Shown piece by piece: positions 1 to 7,756 of a stretch of 64,000 bases of DNA. This DNA comes from Planctomycetaceae bacterium. GTDB lineage: Bacteria; Planctomycetota; Planctomycetia; Gemmatales; Gemmataceae. A program made the position numbers and the translations under genes. Each line of letters begins with the position of its first letter. Position 1 is the stretch's first letter. The DNA is taken from contig PNLP01000004.1 in assembly GCA_013823135.1 (NCBI GenBank), positions 124,001-188,000 on the forward strand. Direction: 5' to 3'. The notes beneath the pieces are model-generated. The model did not search any database, was not told where the DNA came from, and saw only the letters and a list, made by a program, of their open reading frames with translations.

Positions 1-762
1 AGCCTGCGTGCCAAGCCCAATCGAGCCGCCAAAGAACACGCCCTTGAGTGCGGGCAACGCCGAACTCTGCCAGAACGGCCGGACGTTCACATAACCAACG
101 GCGTCGCGGGAGTTGTTCACGTCCGCCAACCCTGCGATTTGCCCCGCGAACCCACCCACGGCATACCGGACGCGGTCGTCGAGCACGTCGCCCCACGCCA
201 TGATCCCCGACTGGCGAGCGAGGCCGAAATTCAGTGGGAACAAGCCGCGTTCCGGGGCGATGAAATACTGTTCGAGGTGGTCGTACCAGTCGTAACTGTA
301 AGGAACCAAACCGCGACCGAATCGAACCTGAAACTCCTTGGCAAACCGCACGTTCACGTTCGCGTCCAGAACGTCGAACGCCCCCTCAACGCTTCGCTGG
401 ATTGAGAGTTCGTACTGGAACGGGTCGGTGAGTTGGCCCTCGAAGTAGACCCGGAATCGCGGGATGTACATGCCGCTGCGAGCCGGTTGCTGATCGGTGG
501 GTGTGAAGAGCTTCGCGTCGTTCTGGGCGAGGAGTCGGAATCGGAGTTCGAAGCGGTCGTCGCGCGACGACAGAACAAAACCGTCTCGGAATCTCGCCTT
601 GACCGGCAATCCCTCGGCCGCCTCGCTCACTCGCTCGACGGCTTCGCTTCCAGGGATCTCACCTTCACCTGGGCGGGCCGGTTCTCCCGGTGCTTCCTGC
701 GCAAGGAGGCTTGTGCCGCAAAGCAGCATCGCTCCGACGCAGAGTACAAGGCGATTACCCAC
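1..762 (-). CDS. Phosphate-selective porin O/P-type outer membrane porin (3' end cut by window edge)
   Basis: The reading frame runs to base 1 without a stop, so only the first 254 codons are present. I chose the GTG at 762 because it is directly followed by a good signal peptide (GNRLVLCVGAMLLCGTSLLAQ) and no in-frame ATG lies just upstream. The mature part begins with a short acidic/proline stretch and then beta-strand-like segments such as RFRVYFEGQLTDPFQYELS and FQVRFGRGLVPYSYDWYD, typical of OprO/OprP family porins, which form outer-membrane channels for anions or polyphosphate. The substrate cannot be told from the sequence. It is transcribed away from the LRR gene at 1063. Confidence 0.8.
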   Translation of the reverse strand, partial: MGNRLVLCVGAMLLCGTSLLAQEAPGEPARPGEGEIPGSEAVERVSEAAEGLPVKARFRDGFVLSSRDDRFELRFRLLAQNDAKLFTPTDQQPARSGMYIPRFRVYFEGQLTDPFQYELSIQRSVEGAFDVLDANVNVRFAKEFQVRFGRGLVPYSYDWYDHLEQYFIAPERGLFPLNFGLARQSGIMAWGDVLDDRVRYAVGGFAGQIAGLADVNNSRDAVGYVNVRPFWQSSALPALKGVFFGGSIGLGTQA

Positions 763-1062
763 GACTATCTCGCATTGTGAGCCGCATGAGATAGACACCG
801 CAACCACATCAATCAAGTTCAGCCGAAATGGTGGGTTTGGGTTAAGCGAACTGTCTGAGCAGTTTGGGTGAAACCTGTGTGGGCAATCCTCGTGAGGTCA
901 ATCCGTTTGCGGTTGAGCCCCGTCAATGTGTAGAGGGCTGTGACGAACCTTCCCGTTCGGCCCTCACGCAGGTGATGGAACTTCTGCGAGCCGTTGCCTT
1001 AGCGCTCCAGTGGGGGTAGCATCGGCGGCTGTTCGGTCCCCGCTCTCCCCAAGGGTGCGACC
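763..1062. other. Divergent intergenic region
   Basis: About 300 bases separate the divergently read porin and LRR lipoprotein genes and probably hold both promoters. I see no convincing promoter boxes, RNA gene or coding frame here. Confidence 0.4.
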
Positions 1063-1674
1063 ATGATCCGTCTTCTTCCGGCTCTCATGTTCGGGTTGGC
1101 GATCGTGGGTTGTTCCTGTTCCGCAGACCCAAATGAAGCGGCGCGACAAAAGCCGCCTCAGAACCAGACCAATCCGGGAAACGACAAGCAAGCCCCGGAC
1201 CTCGACCCTGCGGTAGCAGCAGCACAAGAGAAAGCAATCGCGTTCATCACCGGCAAGAAGGGGAAGTTCAAACGGAGCGACCACACGATCTCTGAGGTCG
1301 ATTTAAGCTTCAAACCGATCACGGACGCTGAGTTGAAGGAACTCACCACGCTGACGAATCTCACGGTCCTGAACCTGAACTACACCCAGGTGACGGACTC
1401 CGGACTCAAGGAACTCGCGACCTTCAACAACCTCAGCACGCTGACCCTGAGGGGGACGAAAGTGACCGGAGTAGGCTTTCGTGCCCTCTCGCCGCTGAAA
1501 AATCTCTCCTCTCTCGACCTCCGTGCCACCCCGGTGAACGATTCCGGATTGCGAGAAATCGCCACACTCAAGAACCTCACCACGCTCGACCTGATCGCGA
1601 TCATGGGAACCGTTGAGGGCGTCAATGACCTTCAGCGTGCGTTGCCGAGGTGCAAGATCGAAAAGATCCAGTGA
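1063..1674 (+). CDS. Leucine-rich repeat lipoprotein
   Basis: 203 residues. The N-terminus is a lipoprotein signal (MIRLLPALMFGLAIVGCSC) with the lipobox cysteine at about residue 17, so the protein is probably lipid-anchored and faces the periplasm. After a low-complexity Pro/Asn/Gln linker come about four LRR units of the planctomycete type (for example LKELTTLTNLTVLNLNYTQV, then DSGLKELATFNNL). Each unit has the pattern sG-L-x-x-L-x-x-L-x-x-L-T-x-L-x-L. These repeats make a protein-binding surface; no catalytic domain is present and the partner is unknown. A related but longer LRR protein is encoded at 58086-59276. Confidence 0.8.
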   Translation: MIRLLPALMFGLAIVGCSCSADPNEAARQKPPQNQTNPGNDKQAPDLDPAVAAAQEKAIAFITGKKGKFKRSDHTISEVDLSFKPITDAELKELTTLTNLTVLNLNYTQVTDSGLKELATFNNLSTLTLRGTKVTGVGFRALSPLKNLSSLDLRATPVNDSGLREIATLKNLTTLDLIAIMGTVEGVNDLQRALPRCKIEKIQ

Positions 1675-1923
1675 CGCTACTTCTGTTGCTCTCGGAGTGA
1701 CCACTTCCGGTAACGTCGTGTCCAGCGTCGCCTATCTCACAACTGTGCGATGCGACTTCCGGCTCGACCCGGCAGCCAAAACCAATCACACTTTTCCCGA
1801 ATATCATGCCTTGAGCCGTCCAGCGACTCCCCAGTCGAGCAGAAGTGCATCGGCCAGGGTGAGTCGGCATTCGAGTTGCTTTGCAAATCCGAGACACCAG
1901 AACACGGAACGCCGGGAGCACGC

Positions 1924-2976
1924 ATGATTCGGTATTGTGGCTCGGGGGTGCTTTTCTTCGTCGTGATGACTCTGGCTCTCGGTCAGGAGCCGGCATCGCC
2001 GCTCGACAAGATCGACCCTGCCAAATTGCCGCCCGCGATGCGTCCTGCAAAAGGCACCTCGACCGAGGCCATCGTCAACCTCTCGCAAAAGATCGACCGC
2101 GTCGATTGCTTTGCTTTCCGTGGGGATGGCAAGTTCCTCGCCATCTCCGGACCCGATCAATCCATCCGGGTGTGGGGAACAGAGGGGTTGAAGCTGAACT
2201 GGAACGTGAAACAACCCGAGTCAATCGTGTGTCTCACCTTCCCACCCGAGGGCAAAACGCTCGTCGCTGGTGACGCAGGTGGAACAATTCGCATCTGGGA
2301 CAAATCGGACACAAAACTACTCGCGCCCAAGGCCGTCTTCCCGGCCCACAAGGACGGCCCAGTCTGGGTAGTCGCAGCCAGCCCGGATGGAAAGAGGCTC
2401 GCTTCTGGTGGCCGCGACAAGGCGCTAAAGCTCTGGGATTTGAGCAAGCCCAAGCCAATGTTGATCTCGACACTGAACGTCCACTCGGACGACGTTCGTG
2501 GCATCGCCTTCTCCCCCGATGGGAGCCATCTGATTTCGGTAAGTCCTGAGGAAAAGCAATTGCGGGTTTGGGATACCTCAGGCGACAAACCCAAGTCAGG
2601 CGAAGTGGTCAAACTGCCAGCGGGGGCGATTGGCGTGAACTTCTCCCCGGACGGGAAATCCATTGTGCTGGCGGGTTCACGGGGCACGGGCGCAGTCTGG
2701 TCGTTCAAGGACGGGAAGGTCGACGATCCGGTCGATCTGGAGACGGAGAAGCGAGCCATTCTAATGGCCAACTTCTCGGCCGATGGGTCGCTCATTGCGG
2801 GTGTGCTGGCTCACTCGCGGACGGAGGATCGAGTTGTGGTCTGGACCAGAGATGGGAAGAAGAAGCATGAGTTCAAGTACGACGCCCACGTCCCCGCTGC
2901 CGGCTTTGCTCCCGACAACAAGCATCTCGTTGCCGTAACCGACGCTGGCACGTTCATCATCCGTTTGCCGAAGTGA
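1924..2976 (+). CDS. Secreted WD40-repeat beta-propeller protein
   Basis: 350 residues. The frame is open further upstream, but the ATG at 1924 is followed by a signal peptide (MIRYCGSGVLFFVVMTLALGQ), which fixes the start. The rest is a run of WD40 blades recognisable by FSPDG and IRVWG / IRIWDK / LKLWDLS / LRVWDTSG endings, enough for one propeller of about seven blades. It is likely a periplasmic interaction scaffold with no catalytic motif. Its last 20 bases overlap, tail to tail, the small gene ending at 2957. Confidence 0.8.
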   Translation: MIRYCGSGVLFFVVMTLALGQEPASPLDKIDPAKLPPAMRPAKGTSTEAIVNLSQKIDRVDCFAFRGDGKFLAISGPDQSIRVWGTEGLKLNWNVKQPESIVCLTFPPEGKTLVAGDAGGTIRIWDKSDTKLLAPKAVFPAHKDGPVWVVAASPDGKRLASGGRDKALKLWDLSKPKPMLISTLNVHSDDVRGIAFSPDGSHLISVSPEEKQLRVWDTSGDKPKSGEVVKLPAGAIGVNFSPDGKSIVLAGSRGTGAVWSFKDGKVDDPVDLETEKRAILMANFSADGSLIAGVLAHSRTEDRVVVWTRDGKKKHEFKYDAHVPAAGFAPDNKHLVAVTDAGTFIIRLPK

Positions 2977-3283
2977 CCGTTTCCAGATCGGTACGGCGTT
3001 TGAGTTGCTTGTCTCGACCGCCCCGGTGAAGTTCGTAGATTCCCGGCTTGTCGAGCGTTTCTCCCGGGGCGAGGCGGCACGCAGCGCGTTTCACCAATGC
3101 CTGAGCAAACAGGGCAGGAAGGCACGACGCACAGACCAAAGAGTAGGTCTTGAGTTCGTGAGTCAGCCCGTCGTTCCAGCGGGCTGCAATCTTGAACTCC
3201 GCGGGGTTCGGACACCCTGCCCTGTAGCACATCACTGTGTACGGCGGCATCGACATGGGTTCTTGGTAAAGTTTCAGGATCAT
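2957..3283 (-). CDS. Small conserved Cys-motif protein translationally coupled to rnc
   Basis: 108 residues. The ATG (3281-3283) overlaps the rnc stop codon (3280-3282) as ATGA, a strong sign of translational coupling. The protein carries CYRAGC (C-x4-C) and, about 30 residues later, CASC (C-x2-C), a possible zinc-ribbon-like site, followed by a basic/acidic tail. I recall similar sequences only in planctomycetes, with no known function. Co-translation with RNase III hints at a role near RNA metabolism, but that is context only. An alternative start is the ATG at 3256 (MSMPPYT). Confidence 0.7.
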   Translation of the reverse strand: MILKLYQEPMSMPPYTVMCYRAGCPNPAEFKIAARWNDGLTHELKTYSLVCASCLPALFAQALVKRAACRLAPGETLDKPGIYELHRGGRDKQLKRRTDLETVTSANG

Positions 3284-4014
3284 CCCACGGGGAAAGGAAG
3301 CGGTTCGCCGTTGATGTCCGCGAGGGCGTTCACGGCGGCCTTCAACTCGGCGTCTTTCTTGGTTCGCCCCCAGGCTGCTGGGAAGCGATGCTCGCCGACT
3401 TGCGCCGCCACCTTGAAGCACTTGTCGTGGTCCGGCCCTTGCTCATCAAGGAGATAGTAGCGCGGGGTATCGCCGTATTCGCGCTGGACGACCTGCTGGA
3501 GTTGCGATTTCGAGTTCGAGTTCACAGCCTCGCGACCCACACGGTCGAGTTCTGGGCCGATGAACCGGAGGATGAATGCCTTCGCCTCGTCCCAACCGCC
3601 GTCGAGAAAAATCGCGGCAATCAGGGATTCGAAGACATCGGCGAGCATGTTGGAGGGAATTTCCCCGTAATTGCTCACGCCTTTGCCAAGGAACAGGAAA
3701 TCACCAAGCCCGATTTCCTGGCTGAACTTCGCACAGGTTTTGCGACTGACTACCACGGACTTGACCTTCGTCAGATCACCTTCCTGGTAGTCGGGAAACT
3801 GCGCGAAGAGTTGTTCGCATGTGACGAGCCCGAGAACGCTATCGCCCAGGAATTCCAGTCGCTCGTTCGATGCGGCACGGGTGTTGGCACCGGAGGTGTG
3901 CGTCAGCGCGGCACGTAGCAACTCCGGGCGACGAAACCGATAACCGATCGCGTCCTGGCATTCATCGAGGATCGTGCGTTCGCGTGAAGCCGGGAGGGTG
4001 TCTGGAGGAGGCAT
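3280..4014 (-). CDS. rnc: Ribonuclease III
   Basis: Double-strand-specific endoribonuclease that processes rRNA precursors and other structured RNAs. The RNase III signature NERLEFLGDSVLG and the second metal-binding motif ADVFESLIAAIFLDGG are intact, followed by a C-terminal dsRNA-binding domain (SKSQLQQVVQREYG through GRTKKDAELKAAVNAL). I start at the ATG at 4014 (MPPPDTLPAS), giving 244 residues, close to the usual family length; in-frame ATGs at 4035 and 4086 are possible. No strong Shine-Dalgarno sequence precedes any of them. The stop overlaps the start of the small Cys-motif gene. Confidence 0.93.
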   Translation of the reverse strand: MPPPDTLPASRERTILDECQDAIGYRFRRPELLRAALTHTSGANTRAASNERLEFLGDSVLGLVTCEQLFAQFPDYQEGDLTKVKSVVVSRKTCAKFSQEIGLGDFLFLGKGVSNYGEIPSNMLADVFESLIAAIFLDGGWDEAKAFILRFIGPELDRVGREAVNSNSKSQLQQVVQREYGDTPRYYLLDEQGPDHDKCFKVAAQVGEHRFPAAWGRTKKDAELKAAVNALADINGEPLPFPVG

Positions 4015-4160
4015 GATGAAATATAAGTCGGCCATAGCGGAGCGACAGATGTTCCATAGCCTACCATTTGAACATTGCGGAGTCAACGCAGGGTCTCCGT
4101 CCTCGTAAAATCAGACGTGGCCGATCCAGAGAACTACGACCGGATGGTCTGACACAAATA

Positions 4161-5219
4161 ATGACCCTAAACACCGCCACACCCGCTTCTCTCGGCTACC
4201 GGGTGCCAGCCGAGTTCTCGCCACACGCGGCAACCTGGCTGGCCTGGCCACACCGCGATTCCGATTGGCCGGGGAAGTTCGGGGTCATCCCCTGGGTCTA
4301 TGCCGAGATCGTCCGCGCCCTGACCAGGCACGAACAGGTGAATCTGGTGGTGCCACCAGGGTCGCAGCCCGAGGTCACCAAGATCTTGACCGACGCAACC
4401 GCGGACCTCTCGCAAGTGTCGCTGTTCGAGACTGAAACGGACCGGTCCTGGGTGCGCGATTCGGGACCGATTTTCGTCGTGAACGAACGAGGTGAGCGGG
4501 CGATTCTCGACTGGCACTTCAACGCATGGGCCAAATACCCCGACTGGACGCTCGACGACAAACTACCCGACTTCGTCTCGAAACGGCACGACATGCAGCG
4601 ATGGCAGCCTGAGTTCCGTGGTCACCGGGTCGTTCTCGAAGGCGGGAGCATCGACGTAAACGGCGCTGGGCTGATGCTCACCACGGAAGAGTGCCTCCTG
4701 AGCACCACGCAACAACGCAACCCACCGATGGATCGCGCCGCTTACGAACAGGTGTTCGCCGAGTATCTCGGTGTGAAGAAAGTGATCTGGCTCGATCGTG
4801 GAATCACTGGCGACGACACGCACGGCCACGTCGATGACCTGGCACGGTTTGTGAAGCCAGACACCGTGGTCACGGTCGTGGAAAAGGATTCGAAAGACGA
4901 AAACTACGCGCTCCTGCAAGAGAATCTGGAACGGCTTCGGAGTGCCACGGATACCACAGGTCGCAAGCTGGAGATCGTACCACTGCCGATGCCGCGACCG
5001 CTCGTTTTCGACGGCATGCGTTTACCGGCGAGTTACGCGAACTTCTACATCGCGAACGGCGTGGTCATCGTGCCAACATTCAACGACCCAGCCGACCGAA
5101 TCGCTCTGGGCACGCTGGCAGAACTATTCCCAGGGCGCGAAGTCGTCGGGATTCACTGTGTCGATCTGGTCTGGGGACTGGGCACGCTCCACTGCATGAC
5201 GCAACAGGAACCAAGATAG
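4161..5219 (+). CDS. Agmatine deiminase / peptidyl-arginine deiminase family protein
   Basis: 352 residues from the ATG at 4161, which begins the conserved N-terminus (GYRVPAEFSPHAATWLAWPH). Family residues are visible: WVRDSGP near residue 100, the glycine-rich EGGSIDVNG, the catalytic His region GDDTHGHVDDLARF, and the nucleophilic Cys in LGTLHCMTQQEP at the C-terminus. Members convert agmatine to N-carbamoylputrescine and ammonia in polyamine synthesis. Closely related enzymes act on peptidyl-arginine, so the substrate is not certain. No partner N-carbamoylputrescine amidase gene is next to it. Confidence 0.85.
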   Translation: MTLNTATPASLGYRVPAEFSPHAATWLAWPHRDSDWPGKFGVIPWVYAEIVRALTRHEQVNLVVPPGSQPEVTKILTDATADLSQVSLFETETDRSWVRDSGPIFVVNERGERAILDWHFNAWAKYPDWTLDDKLPDFVSKRHDMQRWQPEFRGHRVVLEGGSIDVNGAGLMLTTEECLLSTTQQRNPPMDRAAYEQVFAEYLGVKKVIWLDRGITGDDTHGHVDDLARFVKPDTVVTVVEKDSKDENYALLQENLERLRSATDTTGRKLEIVPLPMPRPLVFDGMRLPASYANFYIANGVVIVPTFNDPADRIALGTLAELFPGREVVGIHCVDLVWGLGTLHCMTQQEPR

Positions 5220-5410
5220 TTGTGGTCATGTGGCGACGTAAGTGCCATCATTGTTGCACACACGTGCGACTCGCATCCCATCTTGCCTGAGTTGCCCATA
5301 TCTGTGGTTCAACGCTGGTCGGGGATCGGGTATCCTCCCGATTGCCCGCGCAAGATTCACGCAGTGCGCGGTTCCCATTCATACCAAGGTTACGGAACGA
5401 CGGAGGCCCT

Positions 5411-7648
5411 GTGATTGACGGTGGCCCGACACCCCAGATGGGCGACAACGAGTGCTCCTCAGCACGCGAGTTGAGCCTGAAAGGTGCGCGCCCACCCGCG
5501 AAGGTGCCCGGTTATGAGCAGGAGCAATTCCTCGGCAGTGGGGCGTATGGCGAAGTGTGGGTAGCCGTTAACCGCAATAGCGGACGGAAGGTCGCCATCA
5601 AGTTCTACACGCGACGCGGGGGGCTCGACTGGGCGTCGCTGGCTCGCGAAGTCGAGAAACTCCGATACCTGTTCTCGGACCGCTATGTCGTCCAGCTCTT
5701 CGAGGTCGGCTGGGAGTCCGACCCGCCCTACTACGTCATGGAGTTGATGGAGAACGGCTCGCTCGAAGACCTACTTCGCGCCGGCCCCATTTCAACTCAC
5801 GACGCGGTGAGCTACTTTCGCGAAATCGCCATCGCTCTGGTTCACGCACACAACAAGGGGATTCTCCACTGTGATCTGAAGCCAGCGAACATCTTGCTCG
5901 ATCACGACCACCGGCCGCGACTCGCGGACTTCGGTCAATCGCGGCTCACGAACGAGATGTCACCTGCGCTGGGCACGCTCTATTACATGGCACCGGAACA
6001 GGCCGACCTCGCCGCAACTCCGGACGCCCGCTGGGATGTCTATGCCCTCGGTGCGGTGATCTATCGAATACTGACCGGCAAGCCGCCACATTACCAGAGC
6101 CAGCCGCTTACGACCGGGAACCTGGAAGCCCAACTGACCGCTTACCGCAAGCACATCTTGCATTCAACCAAGGCCACGGAGCACCGAATGGTTCCGGGCG
6201 TGAATGCCGAGCTTGCGAGCATCATCGAGCGCTGCCTTGAGCCGATCGCATCGAAACGGTTCGCGAACCCTCAGGCAGTCGTCTCTGCCCTCGATGCCTG
6301 GCAGATTCGGCGTGTTCGGCAACCCATCCTCGCTTTCACCGGGATCGGCTTCGTTCTTCTGATGATCCTCATGGCGGTGGTAGGCACGTATGTGTTTCGG
6401 ACAGCGGTCAGCACTGCCCGTCAGGGCGTGATCGAACGGGCACTGGAGGGGAACCAATTTGCAGCACGTACCGAGGCACGACAGCTCGGGATGCAAATTC
6501 AGTTCCGCTGGGCTCAACTTGAAGGTGCGGCCCGCGATCCCCAAATCCGCGGCTTGCTTGCAAAAGGCGAGGCACTGAAGGCCGATCCGAAAGCGTGTGA
6601 GGAACTCGATGCCATCCTTACCGCACGCCGTGCGCGTTCGGATCGCCAGTACGATGAGGCCAATCGTTCCTCGCTGTGGTTTGCCGACGATTGGCTGGGA
6701 TATCAGAGAGGCTCTGCACCGGCATACAGTTCGCAGCGACACCAGTATCGGGGCTTCCGCGATTACTTCCACGGTCTGGGCCGGGAACTCGATGACACGA
6801 CGGGGCCAGCAAAGGCGATCATTTCCAGCCCACACCGCTCAATGGTCTATCGGCGCAAGTCGGAAGGGTCGAACTGGTCCGTGGCGTTTAGCGTGCCAGT
6901 GTGGGATGACCCAACCGAGTTGTTTGCCGAACAGGTCGGCGTTGTCGGTGTTACCATCGACTTGCGAGGCAGAACACGCATCACGGGCACGCGCGAGCGG
7001 TTTGCAGTACTCATCGACACGAGGGCCGACGCCACGGGCAAACGAGGTTTGATCGTTCGCCATCCGTACCTCGACGAATTGCAACCCGGTGCGGAAATGC
7101 TTCCACACTATTGCAACGAGGTTGTGGAATGGTCGGATTCTGGAAAACAGCCTTTCGCTTCGGAACTGACTTACGACGACCCAGTCGGAGGGAACTACAG
7201 CGGCGACTGGCTTGCTTCGGTCGAACGGGTGATCGTTCGTCCCGAGGAAGGCAACCCCGTCGATACCGGCTGGGTGATTCTGGTTCAGGAGCGTAAGGAC
7301 GAGGTTCTGGAACCCGTGACCGCATTGCAGTGGCAACTCGGCCGTGGTGGAGCCATTGCGGGGATGTTCTTGCTCCTTATTATCGTGTTGGTGTGGACCG
7401 GGACGGTTTCCGTACTGGACTCATCACCCAAGTCTCGCATGACGCGGTTGCTACGCCGCTGGGCTGGCCTTCCCACCACGACAGCGGGCGGGCTCAGCAC
7501 GACATCTGGCACAGCCAGTGGGAGCGTCCATCCAAGCGGAGGCAGTTTGCAACGTGGCCTGGCGATCCCGCCGGGAACCAGGACGCTGACACATCTGCCT
7601 CAAAGCCCGACCTCTCGGGATGGCCTCGACGTACCGAGCCGGGAATGA
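5411..7648 (+). CDS. Transmembrane Ser/Thr protein kinase with extracytoplasmic sensor domain (non-RD type)
   Basis: 745 residues from a GTG at 5411, chosen because GGAGG lies six bases upstream; a TTG-started extension to 5342 is less likely. Kinase domain about residues 35-300: Gly loop GSGAYGEVW, Lys in VAIKFY (about 64), catalytic loop HCDLKPANILL with Asp about 155, DFG at about 173-175, MAPEQ. The residue before the catalytic Asp is Cys rather than Arg, a non-RD kinase. A membrane segment (about 305-329) leads to an extracytoplasmic region of about 315 residues that looks like a Cache-type ligand sensor, then a second membrane segment (about 645-669) and a Thr/Ser-rich cytoplasmic tail. 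It lies 108 bases upstream of the FHA-cyclase gene. Confidence 0.88.
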   Translation: MIDGGPTPQMGDNECSSARELSLKGARPPAKVPGYEQEQFLGSGAYGEVWVAVNRNSGRKVAIKFYTRRGGLDWASLAREVEKLRYLFSDRYVVQLFEVGWESDPPYYVMELMENGSLEDLLRAGPISTHDAVSYFREIAIALVHAHNKGILHCDLKPANILLDHDHRPRLADFGQSRLTNEMSPALGTLYYMAPEQADLAATPDARWDVYALGAVIYRILTGKPPHYQSQPLTTGNLEAQLTAYRKHILHSTKATEHRMVPGVNAELASIIERCLEPIASKRFANPQAVVSALDAWQIRRVRQPILAFTGIGFVLLMILMAVVGTYVFRTAVSTARQGVIERALEGNQFAARTEARQLGMQIQFRWAQLEGAARDPQIRGLLAKGEALKADPKACEELDAILTARRARSDRQYDEANRSSLWFADDWLGYQRGSAPAYSSQRHQYRGFRDYFHGLGRELDDTTGPAKAIISSPHRSMVYRRKSEGSNWSVAFSVPVWDDPTELFAEQVGVVGVTIDLRGRTRITGTRERFAVLIDTRADATGKRGLIVRHPYLDELQPGAEMLPHYCNEVVEWSDSGKQPFASELTYDDPVGGNYSGDWLASVERVIVRPEEGNPVDTGWVILVQERKDEVLEPVTALQWQLGRGGAIAGMFLLLIIVLVWTGTVSVLDSSPKSRMTRLLRRWAGLPTTTAGGLSTTSGTASGSVHPSGGSLQRGLAIPPGTRTLTHLPQSPTSRDGLDVPSRE

Positions 7649-7756
7649 CAAACTCCGTCAGCAACTTGTGGAGAAGCAAGGCTGATCGAATCGCCAGTGA
7701 TTAGGGGCCAGGCGAGGTGAGCCCCACATTGTTCCCATCACTAACCGTGTTTAACG

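Noticed and set aside
433..871. Overlapping open frames on the plus strand at 433-780 and 497-871
   Set aside because: They lie antisense to the clear porin frame on the minus strand and have Arg/Ser-rich shadow composition without ribosome sites.
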